NCBI RefSeq assembly: GCF_019578655.1
Contig: NC_063265.1
Coordinates: 11,628,501-11,692,500, forward strand
DNA from: Ricinus communis
Taxonomy: Eukaryota; Streptophyta; Magnoliopsida; Malpighiales; Euphorbiaceae
Length of the DNA stretch: 64,000 bases
Reading direction: 5' to 3'
Below the pieces are notes generated by a model. The model was not told the DNA's origin, ran no database searches, and saw only the letters and a program-made list of their open reading frames with translations. The first letter of the stretch is position 1. Every line of letters starts with the position of its first letter. The translations under genes were made by a program, and so were the position numbers. This document shows, piece after piece, positions 23,711-38,200 of the stretch.

Positions 23711-26700
23711 ATGCTTGTGTTGTTTGAGACACCAGCGGGCTTTGCCCTCTTTAAAGTTTTGGATGAAGGGAAACTATCTAAAGTTGAGGTAAAGAGACAT
23801 AAGATTGTGTGCATCATATTCCTTTTCTCTTGGTTTTTGAATGATGAAAATCTGGTCACTAATGTGAATATGTGTAATTCTCAATTCTGATTCCTCGAAT
23901 CTTGAATAGTTAAAATATTGGAGAATCGAAATAGCTTATTACATCATTTTCTATGTTTTGTACTTTGAAAAAAATGGATAATTGGGATTTTCTTATGCTC
24001 AAAATTAAGGGTTAAAGCTTACTTTCCTATTTGTTTTTCCTTTGCAGGACTTATCAAAAGAATTTTCTACTGCAGACTCTGCAAGAAAGGTCATCTCTAT
24101 ATGATTCTACCTATTTAATCTATATATATGTTTTTGTCTCTGTGCGTAGAACTAATGAAATGGATTTTTTTTTTTTTTATTTAACAAATCAACTTGCGTA
24201 CCTCTTATGGCATAGCAATCACTACTTGTACTACTTCAGTTGTCCTTTGACATATGTCAAGGAACCTTCTTTTTTGTGCTTAATTGGCATACCTAGATTT
24301 AATCTCTCCATTTTGACATGTTATCATTCTTTCTATCTCATTTAGCAATGCTGTAAACCATCTAACTTGTCTTTTCAAATATCAGGTTGTCAAGTTGAAA
24401 GCTTTTTCAAAATTCGAGAATACATCGGAGGCTCTGGAAGCAGCAACAAAAATTATTGAAGGAACAGCTAGCAAAGGTCTGCGCAAGTTTTTGCGTGCAC
24501 ATTGTGATGGGGAAATACTAGGTGTGGCTGATTCAAAGCTTGGAAATGCAATCAAGGAAAAATTGGTCTGGTTACATCTCTAGAAAATGATTTTATGGCA
24601 ACCATTCTCAATTATTGATAGGTATTTCTTTTTTCTAAGTTGGAAGTATCATGTGTTGCAGAAAATAGATTGTGTTCATAGCAATGCTGTCATGGAGTTG
24701 ATGAGAGGTGTTAGGAGTCAGTTAACTGAACTTATATCTGGTCTAGGTGTTCAAGATTTGGCACCAATGAGCCTGGGTTTATCTCATAGTCTGTCTAGGT
24801 ACAAATTGAAGTTCAGCCCTGATAAGGTACTTTTGTTTAACTTATGCTTTGCAATACCATAGTTTGATGTCATATCTATGTATCTTCCTGTTGGGACCAC
24901 ATGGTAGTGCTGTGACACTGAATATGATTTCATCTATTGCATGGTGATACTGGATTAAAAATATCGGCAACACTTCCATGTACAAGTAAGTGTATGTCAC
25001 TGGGTCAAAAAGAAATTATGACTAAAATAAGTCATGTTAACTTGTTAAACATATTCATTGATGATGTGGATACTGTATACAATATCCATATTCTCCTGAC
25101 CTGCCAAAGAGGAAAACAATACTGCATTGTGCCTTCTTTGCGAGGTAATTTCTTCTAAAGTTGGTATATGAGGTTGTTGATGTTATCTGACTATCGGGAT
25201 TGTGTATATTTTCCATTCATTTTCTGAGGACATTTCTTTTCTGTTGAAACGAGCCTAGTAAAGCTGGATTAATGGGTCTATGTTAATGAATTTAGTGGGA
25301 GGATTTCTTAATAGGTCATCTTTCTTAATTGAAATTTTTGCTGTCTTTTTTGCTGACAAAATATTGTCAGTTTAATTTCTTAGTAATTTTCTTTAGAAGT
25401 TATACTTTACAAAGGCGTATTATTTGGATTTTGGGGTGCTGCTTTAGTACTTATTCCATTTCTTTTTCTCTATGTAGGTTGATACAATGATTATTCAAGC
25501 TATTGGTTTGCTTGATGACCTTGATAAGGAGCTCAACACATATGCAATGAGAGTTAGGGAATGGTATGGTTGGCATTTTCCTGAACTAGCTAAGATTGTA
25601 CAAGACAACATCCTTTATGCCAAGGCAGTGAAACTGATGGGTAGCCGTAATAATGCTGTCAAGCTTGATTTCTCTGAGGTAAAGATCTAAATTTGTTTAT
25701 TTTAATTAAATGGTGGTTCCTGCATGACTGGCTTATGGGGTTTATGCAATCATGAATTCTATTTATTTGCATGTTCTTTTTTTTTCTTTTTCCAGTATAT
25801 GCTTGCTGTCTGTGGGCTAATGCCATATCCTGGCCAGTGGCTCCCACCTGAACAATATTTTTTGCCCATTTACTTATCACTTTGACAGAGGTGCAAAACC
25901 ATGCATATAAAATGTTTTACTCATTTTACCATTTAAAATCCATAGGTGCTACCAGAAGAAGTTGAGACTGAACTGAAGGAGGCAGCTTTGATATCCATGG
26001 GGACTGAAGTTAGTGAAGTTGATTTGATAAATATCAGAGAACTCTGTGACCAGGTTTTATCTCTAGCTGAATACAGAGCTCAACTGTATGATTACTTAAA
26101 AAGCAGGATGAACACCATTGCACCGAATTTGACTGCTCTTGTTGGAGAGCTTGTTGGAGCTCGCTTAATTGCTCATGGGGGTAGCTTATTAAATCTTGCA
26201 AAGCAGCCTGGGAGCACAGTTCAGATTCTTGGGGCTGAAAAGGCTCTTTTCAGAGCTCTAAAGACAAAGCATTCAACTCCCAAATATGGTCTTATTTTCC
26301 ATGCGTCCTTAGTTGGCCAGGCAGCTCCTAAGACAAAGGGGAAAATTTCAAGATCACTTGCTGCTAAAGCTGCACTGGCAATTCGTTACGATGCTCTTGG
26401 AGATGGCGAAGATAATTCTCTGGGACTGGAACACCGAGCCAAGGTACTTCAAAAGTTTTTGCCAATGTAAAGCTTCTTCTTTCCATTTGGATTTGGGGAA
26501 AAATTTGTTTATATGTTATAATCTGCAGCTTGAAGAACGGTTAAGGAGCCTTGAAGGGAGAGAATTGAGTCGATCTGCGGGATCCAATAAAGGCAAACCA
26601 AAAATAGAAGCTTATGACAAGGATCGAAAGAAGGGAGCTGGGGGATTGATAACTCCTGCCAAGGTCCATCTTTTAAAAAAAAAATTTACTCCTAGGTTTC

Positions 26701-27175
26701 TCTCACATTTTGCAGGCAAGGAATAACACTTTTGTGCTTTGTGCAGGCTTACAATGCTTCTGCTGATGCTGTTCTTGAGCAAACACCAAACTCCACGTCT
26801 GGGACTGGGGAAGAAATTGTCCCAAAGAAGAGAAAGACAGATGCCGAACCTCTTAATGAGGGAGTAGCACAAGAGGCTCCAGTTACTGGTGAGCAGAAGA
26901 AAGAGAAGAAGAAGAAAAATAATACTGAAGAAGAGGAAACAGCAGTGCCAAATGGTGGAAATGGAACCACTGAGCAGGAAGATGAAGGGGAAGCAAAGAA
27001 AGAAAAAAAGAAAAAGAAGAAACATAAAGGCGAAGACAATGATGTGCAGAATGAAAATGAGAATGTTGATGCAGGAGAAAAAAGGAAAAAGAAGCGAAAG
27101 CATGCTGAACAAGACGAAGAAACTAAAACACCAAGCAAGAAGAAAGATAAGAAGAAGAGAAAAAGTGAGGTATAG
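23711..27175 (+). CDS. NOP58: Nucleolar protein NOP58 (box C/D snoRNP core)
   Basis: Eight coding exons keep phase 0 throughout: 23711-23788, 24048-24089, 24386-24565, 24662-24826, 25478-25678, 25946-26443, 26529-26663, 26747-27175. They give about 575 residues. The N-terminus [20 protein letters not shown] is NOP58/NOP5-type; NOP56 starts differently. The NOP5NT domain comes first, then the NOP coiled-coil ([30 protein letters not shown]), then the RNP-binding Nop domain ([38 protein letters not shown]). The tail of about 150 residues has many KKEKKKK and KKKHKG blocks alternating with acidic runs, as expected for a nucleolar protein. NOP58 binds box C/D snoRNAs together with fibrillarin, NOP56 and the 15.5K protein for rRNA 2'-O-methylation. 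Confidence 0.95.
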
Positions 27176-29250
27176 GAAAACCTGGAAGGTTGAGGTTACT
27201 GGCTGCCCAGCAATTTTGGAGAAGGAATTAGGCAGTAACTCCACACTGCTATAAATTTACTGTATAATTTTTTTTATATTTTTTTTTTGTTTTCCTTGGC
27301 TGATCTCGTTTCTTAGCTTATTTCTATATCCTCTAATTTCTTCTGGATGTGATAATGAGCGGTTCTGTTAGAATTGGATATACTATGAGAATTATATTTT
27401 GCAATTCACTTGCACAGTAGTAGTCTGCTGCTCCCCAGTTCAGGAATTGAAACTGAAATGGGTTTATAGTTTAGTTTTGTGTTGAAAGAACAAACCATTA
27501 ATGAAATTCAGTGATTAAATTAATACAACACTTAGTTAAAATGGCTGCATTGCCTTTGATAAATAATTAATAGTTGAGATGTTTTGTTCTTAAAGAAATA
27601 AAAAAAAAAATAGAACAGAAAAAAATAGTTGAGATGTCTTGACATTTTCTTGCAGAGAGTATGCCTACACAAAAATTTATTTATTGTTGGATGGTATGCT
27701 GAAAGTGATAGGATCAGAATAGGAACAAAGCAAGTGCAGAAGCAAACAATGGATGGAAGTTGAATTGATTAAAACTTAAAAGAAAGCACATGTCCATTGA
27801 ATTGCACCATCTGCAAATTCTCTTTGGTGGGGGTTGATAGTGATATGTATCTCTCCTAAAATCAAATTTGTGTTTAAAAGAAAACTCTGTTGCATAATTT
27901 TCACTTGTCAAACTAATTAATTAATACTCTTGAACTAAACAACTTGTTTTTATAGAATTCTTTTATTTGACAAGCTTATAATGATAATAATAAATTGTTG
28001 ATTTGAATGAGGTGGTGGATCAAATTAAGGGGACAGGCCTATCTTTATTTCTTATTCTATTAATAAATAAAGAACTTAATAGCAAATTATTATTATTTTT
28101 CTCTGGTCAAATTACTTTTGTACAAGCTGTTTCATTATGAGGGAAAAGATAAAGAAAAGGGTAATGGGTAGATCCATCATTTGAAAGGAAAAGCCATTGC
28201 ACCATTTGATTTGAAATAAGAATATTTTTGACATGGTTCTGTCAATATTCATGTGTTAAACCTTTTACCACATTTTCACTACTAAGCATTAATTTTAAAT
28301 TTATGTATGAAAATAGCTCTTCCTTACCATCCACAAAATATTCCTTTCAATATCAAGAAAAGAAAACAAGTTGACCTCATAATTGACAGATTATAGACCT
28401 TACATGATAGCTTTACTGACAAAAAAAATGTATATGATTAAATTAAACAATAAGCTTAGACAGATAATCTGTACTACTAAACTTATTTTGAGTTAGGTCA
28501 GTTTAAGACTTTATGTTGTTAATTGATTAGGTTGTTTCAATAATGGTCTCTCACCTTATGATAAATGGTCTTACTAATTATTATATTTCCTTATTATTAT
28601 TTTTTAAAATTATCTTATTTTTATTTGTTTTAGAAAATTCACAATTTTAGTTCATAGAATTTCAAATATCCCCTTTAAAGAATTTCAAATTACTCAAAAT
28701 TCTTATATTATTATTTTAAAGTTACATAATGTGTATATGAGTTTAATATGCACTTCAAATTCAATTAATAAAAGAATCTATAAATTTTTAATTTCTTTTA
28801 TTAATTAGAGAAATACCATAATAAATTCTCTTAGATTTTTCTCACTATCATCAATCAATAGTAATAAAAGTTGGACACTTTATAGTGAATATAGGAAAAA
28901 AGAAAAACTGTGTATTATACAGTCCCTCAATTGGGAAGAACTCTAAATCTTCACCATGTTACTATTTGTAACTTTAAAACAAATTATTAAAATTTTCTTT
29001 TGGGAATAAAACATGCCCATTAATTTAAGAATGAAAATCCATGAGAGAGAGAGGGAGAGAAAAGGAGGCACAGGGGTTTGACTTGGAAGAGAACAGGAAA
29101 ACCAAAGGCAAAGGGCAAATTGATCTCTTTGCTACTGTTTCTCTTTATTCTTTTTTTGTCTGAGAAAGGAACCAACAACACCCAGAAAAAGAAATCCGAA
29201 TGACCCAAGAAAAACCAAAAACTAATACTTCCAATACAGCAGATTGTTAA
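27176..29250. other. Intergenic region between NOP58 and the kinase gene
   Basis: It contains the NOP58 3' UTR and then AT-rich sequence. Short ORFs here have no family features. Pyrimidine-rich CT stretches from about 29270 mark the start of the kinase 5' UTR. Confidence 0.4.
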
Positions 29251-29259
29251 CATATACTA

Positions 29260-29880
29260 CAAAACTTACTCTTCCCTCTCTCTCTCTCTTTTCACTCAGA
29301 TTCAATCCAAGTAAGTATCTCTGTCTCTCTAAACATCACTTTCTTCAGCTATCTCTCTCTCTCTCTGATTTTAAAGCTCTTTCTCTTGTTCTTGTTAGTT
29401 CATTTTTCCTTTCAATTTTGTTCTTAAAGCTTCCATCTCTCATTTCTTTTATCTTTCCCCCCCCTCTCTTTTGTTAGATCATTTTTTACTTTTTTCTATG
29501 GTTAATAATCTCAGAAGCTCCAATTCTTATGACTGGGTTTGTGATTTGGGTGTATTTATTATTAGCTCATATGGCTGTGGTTATCATTTGAGCTGTAATT
29601 TCAAAACCTTTTTTTTTTTATTTTATCATTTTGACTATTTTGAGAGTCTTGAATCTGAAAAGATAAGGATTTGATTTGCTTGTTTTATTTGTTTAATACG
29701 ATTTTCACTTTGATTAGTTGTGTTTGTTTTACTTTTGAACTTCATACTTTCAGATCAGACAAAAACAGTAATTGAGTTGCTTTATGCTTGGTGATCATTT
29801 TTTTTGATATGCAGTGATTAGTTGCCGATTGTGAAGAAATCACATGGAATATGATGAGGAATGATGCTTAGATTTAAGAA
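29260..29880 (+). promoter_or_regulatory. Kinase 5' UTR with intron
   Basis: The donor TTCAATCCAA|GTAAGTATC at 29310/29311 and the acceptor GATATGCAG ending at 29814 define a 504-nt intron in the 5' leader. The leader is CT-rich, as often seen at plant transcription starts. The ATG follows at 29881. Confidence 0.5.
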
Positions 29881-32800
29881 ATGGGGTGTGTTCTAGGTAG
29901 AGAGGTATCCTCTGGCATAGTTTCAGAGTCTAGAGAGGTCAAGCACCCGAGTGTTGAATCCAGTAGAACACTAGACAATGATTCTGCGACAAAGACTGAT
30001 ACTAGTAGTTTTGTTGAGATTCAAAATGAGGAGTCCCAGAAAGAAGATAAAAGCGAGGGAGATAAAAAATCTAAGGCGGAGAGGAGGAGGTCAAGGCCAA
30101 ACCCTAGGTTGAGTAACCCACCAAAGCATTTGCGTGGTGTGCAGGTTGCAGCTGGATGGCCGCCCTGGCTATCAGCAGTGTGTGGGGAGGCTCTCAATGG
30201 ATGGATTCCACGGCGGGCTGACACATTTGAGAAGATTGATAAGGTCTGTGTGATAATGGTTTGACATTTTTTTATGATGCAACTTTGGTGGTTCTGAAAC
30301 TAATTATGAATCTATGGATAGTTTGGTCAATTCGCACCGCTAAATCTTATGGAAGTTCTGTTATACATGATATAACAATGTGGTTCTTAAAACTAAACTC
30401 ATAATGACTCTGAGTTTACTTCAGATGAGAGGAAGATGTCATGATCAAACGCATTTGAGCTTGTTCATTCATTGTTGAGTTTTATCTTCTCTAATTTTTT
30501 ATGTGTTTAGAGTTAATAATGTTCTTATTTCTATTGATTCTTGATGGTAGATTGGGTCAGGAACATATAGCAATGTGTATAAAGCTAGGGATTTGTTATC
30601 GGGTAAAATTGTTGCCTTGAAGAAGGTTCGATTTGATAATTTGGAACCTGAAAGTGTGAAGTTTATGGCAAGAGAGATCCTCATTCTGCGGAGACTGGAC
30701 CATCTGAATGTTGTAAAATTGGAGGGTTTAGTTACATCCAGGATGTCATGTAGTTTGTACCTGGTATTCGAGTACATGGAGCATGATTTAGCTGGACTTG
30801 CAGTGAGCCCAGGAGTAAAGTTCACAGAGTCACAGGTAAATCCAAATCTGTTTTGAATTCACTATTGTATCTGGTCCCTATTCTTGCACAGAGAAATAGC
30901 CATAAGAAGAGTTGTTTTCATTTACTCTCTACTATGTGCCATCTGTTCATATTTCAGGTTAAGTGTTACATGCATCAACTATTATCTGGTCTTGAGCACT
31001 GCCACAACCGTGGTGTGCTACATCGTGATATCAAAGGATCAAATCTTCTTATTGACAATGAAGGAATACTTCGCATTGCTGATTTTGGATTGGCATCTTT
31101 CTTTGATCCCAATCACAAGCATCCAATGACTAGTCGGGTAGTTACTCTATGGTATCGTCCTCCTGAACTTCTTCTTGGGGCTACAGATTATGGTGTTGGT
31201 GTCGACCTCTGGAGTGCTGGTTGTATATTAGCTGAGTTATTGGCTGGAAAGCCCATTATGCCAGGACGTACTGAGGTAAATAATACTTTATCGTTGGCTT
31301 CTAATTTTCAGGAGAACTTTCATTTCTATTAATACAATTTTATATAATAACCTTTTGTCTATCATGATTTTTACCTTCTGAGTCAATTTAATTCCCAAAA
31401 CTTGAAGGTAAACCACACTTATCTGATGATGTTGGTAGTTGGATAGGAGCTAGTGCTAGGGCAAAGCCTTTGCAGTTCTGGTTAGGGTTGCACAAAAGCT
31501 TTGAGTTTTGTTTTAGGCAGAAAAATGGTTGGATACAAATATGTTATAATGCTTTAAATAATGGGATGTGGAGGCTAGCTGAAATATTTGACGGGTTACT
31601 AATGAATGACATTATCTATAAGGAAACTAATGAAGGATATCAATATGAATGCAAAGGATATGCTAGCTGAATTGGTTTGATCGGGCATCTTGCTAGTTAT
31701 AGTAATTCTTGGTCTTGATATGTTTCTGAAAGTTCTCCTGAGATGCACAAGCACGCACAGACCATGGATATAGGGGCTTTAAATCCTCCCGAAGATATAT
31801 CCCAGAATGGTTTAGAGAAAACGGACTTACATAAAAGACCTTAATTAGTTTGTGATAATGACTTAGTTGAGTTGACATATTTCTGCTTTCTGGTTGCACA
31901 AATTAAGTTGATAAATTGGGATGCATACCGTATTCTTCAAGTCTAATGATGATTGTTTCCTCAATGAGTCAGGTAGAGCAATTGCATAAGATATACAAGC
32001 TATGTGGTTCACCTTCAGATGAGTACTGGAAGAAATCAAAGTTACCGCATGCAACCTTATTTAGACCTCGAGAGCCTTACAAAAGATGCATACGAGAGAC
32101 ATTTAAAGATTTTCCACCATCATCACTTCCTCTCATTGAAACTCTTCTTGCAATTGATCCAGCTGAACGTCAGACAGCCACAGCTGCCCTAAAAAGTGAA
32201 GTAGGTTGTCTTTTTCTATAGTTGTATTTGATGTTGTCTTCCAACATGTATGGTGCCTTTTATTACTGCAATCAGAGAGTTAGAGGTAAACTAACCAAAA
32301 AAGAAAAAAGCATTGCCTAAAGTCGGAGGCTCCAATGCTGAGACCCCAATTATGCAAATATCTCTTGAAATCCTAAATTCAAGTTTATAATGAAAAGTTT
32401 GTGTTTGATTTATTGTGCCTTTTTTGTTCCTAAATTCAAGTTTATAATCAACTTTGTGTTTGATTTATTGTGCCTTTTTTTTTGTTCTTACATGGACACG
32501 TAATATCTTATATAATTTATACGAAAAACAATGTATCAACCTCCCTTTATCATTTCTTTTTCACTTTCTATTGATGCAGTTCTTCACAACAGAGCCTTAC
32601 GCTTGCGAACCTTCTAGTCTCCCAAAATATCCCCCAAGTAAGGAGATGGATGCTAAACGAAGAGATGATGAAGCTCGAAGGTGGCTCTTTAGACCTTCAT
32701 TTGTTTTTATTATATCTTATCGTGCAATGTTTAGAATCTCCATGTGTGCGCTGATGCGTGTAAAGGGCATACTTGCATATCTATTTATAATCGATAGCGA

Positions 32801-34223
32801 CATATAGAGATGTTATTCCCATAATGCAATTTGCTCTTATATCCAAGTAATAAGGAGAGAAATTCTTCTGTGGAAAGTATGAATCTTAGACCTCAGTTTA
32901 TTTCAAGGCAAATTTTATTAAAAACACCAGTATATCTGCAACTCAGGATTAGTCTGATTCAGAATAGATTCAAGAGGAATTGCATGATTGAAATAAATGG
33001 TGGGCTTCAAATAATTTTTTAAGATTAGTTATGCAAAGCAATTAACTGGTTTCATTTCTGTTTACCATTCTGTCCCCACTGTGCACTTATTCACATCCAT
33101 TCATGGATACTCCCTAAGACAGGATTTAATACAATTATAATCATTTCATTTTGTTTCTAGATATTATTATTTTCTTTGTCCTTTTGTTTTCTGTTCAATA
33201 AAGAAGAAAATGATTCATTTTCCAATGCAAACAAATTTTGGTCCATGCTGCATAATATCTGTGTCTTTTGTGCGTCATTCTTGTTAGCATCCCCTTCTCT
33301 GATTAAGTAATGTATGTAATTCTTTTTTTTTTCTGGTATGATTCATAGGCAAAGAGCTGCTGCTAAAGCCCAGGGTGATAATTCAAAGAAACCGCGGACA
33401 CGTGATCGTGCTCCTCGGCCAATGCCTGCTCCAGAGGCCAATGCAGAGCTTCAATCTAATATTGATGTATGTTTGAGAATTATCAATTGCATTTTTGTAT
33501 GGATGCTTTTGCTTGCAAATTCTTGGATGATCATAACCTGTGATTTTAGTTTTGTCATGAAAGAAGTAGCAAATAACTCAAGTTATCGCTGAGTAGAAGC
33601 AGTGATAAACTAGTGTTTATACCTTTGGTGTCCTTTCCTTTTGCCACTAATTTTGACCAAAGAATCCACTCACCACTGCCAGTTAGGAATTCTGTTATTT
33701 TTATTCTGGAAGACAAGTTATTGTTTCAGTTTTGAATGAGCTTTAGGTTATTGGTTTGGTATTTCATCATATATGCTGAGTCTACCTCAGTGCGGATTTG
33801 AGGTTGTTATTGAGTCACATGGAGCAATCTAGAATCAGCATTATTTTATTGAATGACTGGCGTTTGGTTTTGCTTTTATGTGCTTGAATTGTTTACAAAG
33901 TTGTTATCTTTCTAAAACAGAGGAGACGGCTGATTAATCATGCGAATGCAAAGAGCAAGAGTGAAAAGTTTCCTCCACCTCACCAGGATGGGGCGCTTGG
34001 CTATCCTATAGGAGCATCTCAGCATATTGATCCTGCATTTGTTCCTCCTGATGTCCCATATAGCTCCACTTCGTTCACCTATTCAAAAGAGCCAGTTCAA
34101 ACATGGTCAGGACCATTGATTGACCCCGCCAGCGCTGGCGGTCCACGACGAAAGAAAAATGCAGCAGGCAGATCAACAGGAAACTATATAGATCGATTAA
34201 AGGGGAAGCAAAGCGTGGCTTGA
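29881..34223 (+). CDS. CDK-like Ser/Thr protein kinase, probably N-myristoylated
   Basis: Seven coding exons: 29881-30243, 30551-30835, 30958-31275, 31973-32200, 32580-32680, 33349-33466, 33921-34223. The product is about 571 residues. It starts MGCVLGRE, a myristoylation site (Gly2) with a possible palmitoylation Cys3, followed by a charged region and WPPWLSAVCGEAL. The kinase domain begins at FEKIDKIGSGTYSNVYKARD and shows VALKKV (ATP Lys), HRDIKGSNLL (catalytic loop), DFGLASFF (Mg-binding) and WYRPPELLLGATDYG in the activation segment. The tail is basic and Pro-rich. This is the plant family of membrane-linked CDK-like kinases (At1g54610, At1g18670/IBS1, At3g05050). The C-helix reads FMAREI, where cyclin-binding CDKs have a PSTAIRE-type sequence. 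Substrates are unknown. Confidence 0.92.
32371..32486. repeat. 57-bp tandem duplication in a kinase intron
   Basis: Bases from 32371 (TCCTAAATTCAAGTTTATAA) recur from 32428, and both copies run on into TTTGTGTTTGATTTATTGTG and a T tract. The duplication lies in the intron between exons 4 and 5 of the kinase gene. Confidence 0.85.
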
Positions 34224-35252
34224 ATACATACATTGAGAATCCAGACTTGTGAAAACTGGCAATTGCCTATACATGAAAAGATGCTGCCATTTAGTGCAAG
34301 TTTGCTTACACGTGAAAAGAGAGATAATACAACTTCTATTTGATTAAGAAGAAAAAATTGCACTTTTGGGGGTGGAATCAATTTTTCCATACTTTTGTTT
34401 TCCATTTTCATGATAGAAAAATTCGTTTCTTTTCTATTGGGATGGTGATAAAATTCCATTGATGTGTATATTTTTGTTATATTTTATTTTTTCACATTTT
34501 TAAGGTTCCTCTGTGTTGAGACTAAGTTTTGTCTAATTTAGTGGAAAAAAATTAATAAATTCTCAGGAGCCCTTGTTCTTCTGTTTTTCCTTCCCCCTCC
34601 TCTCTATTACAACCCATTAGATTAATCCTTTCACTTTCAGTCAGAAGATTAAAAAAATTCTTGTAACACTTCTAACATTTTAAACTCGGTTACATTATAT
34701 GGCCGAATGACAGTTCTAAATTCTTCGTTTTTTCGTTTGGCAACTGTTGAAGGTTGAACCGTGACGCCTGTAGTCTACTCCTGAAGGGGCAGTTTTAAAT
34801 TCTTGAATTTTTACTTACAAAATACCATGCAACATACGTTAGAGAAGGTCGGTCACCTTGTTCTCCAAGTTTGTCACTTTAATATTAAATTTAGAAAAGG
34901 AAAGAAAAGAAAGAAAAGAAGAGAAAAGTAATATACACAATTAAGAAAAAAAAAAAAAAAAAAAAAGGGGAGAGAGAGGGAGAAAATAAATCAGACAGAG
35001 AGTGGACATGTGAATATGCGATGCGAGAGATGAAAAAACCTCAGCTTTAAAACCCACAAAAACGCTCTCAAGAAAATAATAACAAAACAATAAAACCCCC
35101 CTTCTTCTTCTTCTCTCTTTCTCAAAATTTGTCATATATACTCTATCCTTCACATATACAAATAAAATCCTCAATCTTTTACCTTATTGCTGTCTCTCTC
35201 TAGAAAATCCAAGAAAAAGAAAAAGACTCTACCTTTTAATTAGTTGCTAATA
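34224..35252. other. Kinase 3' flank and HASTY promoter region
   Basis: No gene is visible. A 21-nt A tract (34946-34966) followed by a GA-rich run, a TATA-like CATATATAC near 35133 and CT-rich sequence (35101-35125) come before the HASTY start. The transcription start is not determined. Confidence 0.4.
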
Positions 35253-38200
35253 ATGGAGGATTCAAATAGCAATAACATAACAAACAATGTGGCAAGAGCC
35301 ATTGTTGCTGCTCTTGACTGGAACTCTACTCCTGATGCTCGCAAAGCCGCCGTTTCTTTTCTTGAATCCGTACGAACTCCTGATAAATGAACGCCGGTTA
35401 CTAGTTATTTTAATGCCTTACGTTAATCTCTCGACCCAATTTTTTTTTATTTATTTTGTTACAGTGAAGGGAACTGTTTAAACTTAAAAATGGTAAATTG
35501 ACTAACAAATTGTGGAATTCATTAGTGATTTGATCGAGTTTTGGGGTTTTAGGAAATGGGTGTTAGGTAATTATTAGGTTTTTGTAGCTCTTTTATCTTG
35601 CTTCTGTGCTATTTGCACTTCTTCTTTTTTTGCTTTAGGTTCTTGTAGCTTTAACTTGATTAAGTTTTGGGAAGTTATTATTAATTTGGCTTGTTATGAT
35701 GTTCATTATCTTAGATTTAATTTTCCAATATCAAAACAAACTAAAAAGGATGTGATTGGCTTATTGCTCAAGGCTATTTTTATTATCTCAAGAGTTATCA
35801 AGTAGACTGAGCTCATTGAAGTTGGTAACTTAAGTCGTGCTGTTGTAATTTTTACTGTAAATATCAGAGCAATTATAATTTTGTTGAGCTTTTGTGGCTT
35901 ATATTTTTCAGTGCGTTGTGTTGGATATTTGGAAACATGAAGAGTTATGTGTTAGATGAAAAATGAATTTTAGAGGTTAGCAGAACTGTCAGAGCAATTA
36001 GGTTCTTTTAGACATGATTTCGTGCATTTATGCTACTAAAATGTATATTTGGATTCCGAAGACATGGATACCATTCCCGAGTTGTATGCCATTATGGAAT
36101 CTAGTCGAGTTGAATATTAATCTTGAAAATGATTGGAAAATTTGATGGAGTTTCATGGTCTCAGCAATTGGGCTGATTATGAGGGTTGCCTTTTGGTTAA
36201 ATGGATATGAAGTTATGAGAGGGCATTAATTTGTTTTGAATTGATGTTTTTGTGGTTGATTTATTGAATTGTTGATTCCCTATCCTTTTCTGATTGTAAA
36301 TTTTTCTAATTTTAATTCTTTGGTGAAAATTTTCAATCGGCCTTCAAGAAACATATTTGTATTACCATTATTAGCAAGAATCACTTTTGAGTTTTCTGAA
36401 GTTCCTCTGCATACAAGTTGTACTTCACCTGGAAAATTAATCCACTCTTTGATATGTGCAGATAAAAACAGGAGATGTACGCATTCTGGCAAATACATCG
36501 TTCCTTCTTGTAAAAAAGGATTGGTCTTCTGAAATCCGGTTGCATGCTTTCAAGATGCTGCAGGTTCACATTATATAGACTGCTCTTTCCTTTCTTGTGG
36601 AGATTTTTTGATGCTCTGTTGCATATATATAAACTGTTATAGTCTAATAGAAGATCTTGAAACACACTCTTCTTTACTATGAGGAGAAGATCTTCACAAA
36701 GAACACCATAGGATGCTCCTTCCAATTTCTTTTTAGTTCCTTGTTTCCAAATGTACAAATTTAGCATGAGAAAAACTTCCATTGGGGCAAAAATTTCAGG
36801 GAGCCAACCCTTTTGTATTCTTCACTTTTGGTGTGGAGTAGAAATTTGTTCGTCACTGTTTGATGTCTTTTTGGCGATAGTTGACTGCATTTCTTCTTTT
36901 ATAAAATGAAAATAATACCTTCCCTCAGGCACATCTCAGTTCTTTTCCAAAGTAGAATTGATGTATAGACTGTCCCTGGTTCAAACTTAGATGTTTTTTC
37001 ACCCTTGATCCTGTGGGTAAGAGAAGACCCCTCTCTTTCTCACTCGAAAATGGAATCCCAAGATTAGACAATATTGTTTCTTTGTAGTTGATGATGTGTG
37101 GATGAATATAGAACGAATTTCATGCAGGTAGATATTATTTGATTATGTACTTTATTGATAAAATTTTCCCAGAGGCTTGGAATGTTTTTGATGAAAGACA
37201 ATGAATCTTTAATACATCCATGACTCACTTTCTCTAGGTTGACATGCTGTTAGGATAAAATATATACTAGCTCCTTGCATATTTTTCTTTGTCAACTAAA
37301 TTCAGGATCGAGCAAATATACATTAAGTTGAAAATAGATGCAAAATGTAACCTGATATTTAGCCACATATATGGGAACTTTCAAGGGCTTGCTGATGTTC
37401 AGAATTTCTATTCTCCGTAGGGTCTTCAAAATCTATCAAAGTAATTGATGAATCTGTGGTTGCTTGGAGTTTGACCACAATTAGATAGCTTAAACACATG
37501 CATTTTTCTGCAGCATTTGGTTAGGTTGCGATGGGACGAATTAAGCCCAATGGAACGCAGGAATTTTGCAAATGTTGCTGTTGAATTGATGTCTGAGATT
37601 GCAAATTCTTGTGAAGAATGGGCTCTTAAAAGTCAGACAGCTGCCCTTGTTGCTGAGGTTCTAAGCATACCATTGGAATCTTTTGCATGCTGGCTTACAT
37701 GCAGTCCAGTACTAACACTGTTTATCCTGTACAGATTATTAGAAGAGAAGGTGTTGAACTTTGGCAAGAGCTTCTTCCATCTCTGGTTTCCCTATCCGGC
37801 CAGGGTCCTGTTCAAGTATGCATAGCCCTGTCCAGTACATTTTCTTTTTGAAACCGTGTTTGCTTTATTCTATCTGAAGTATGCATCAGATGGTTCTACT
37901 GATGTTTTTCTCTTGTATCAGGCTGAGTTGGTTTCAATGATGCTGAGATGGCTTCCTGAAGATATTACAGTTCACAATGAAGATTTAGAAGGTGGATCTT
38001 GCCGTAGTATAACACTTTATAATTTGTATTCTTTGCACGAAATATGTGTAATATGTGCTAAGGAAATTGAATATTTTGAACTTTTAATACTCTGAATGAA
38101 GTGGACTAATTAGTTGATTTCAATTTTATATTCAAATTTCTTAGGGTTTACTCCCTGGGTCGATTGGGATCCCGTTCTTTTCTTTTTAAATTTCTCCTTT

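Noticed and set aside
25050..25105. Possible box C/D snoRNA in a NOP58 intron (TGATGAT at 25059, CTGA at 25096)
   Set aside because: The boxes are too close together, the C box lacks the leading purine, and no terminal stem or C'/D' boxes are visible.
23711..27175. Reading the NOP gene as NOP56
   Set aside because: The N-terminus [15 protein letters not shown] and the C-terminal layout are NOP58/NOP5-type; NOP56 starts differently.
26612..27244. Long minus-strand ORFs opposite the NOP58 tail (26612-27244 and 26749-27138)
   Set aside because: They are mirror images of the Lys/Glu-rich NOP58 C-terminus and read as low-complexity Phe/Ser/Leu with no family features.
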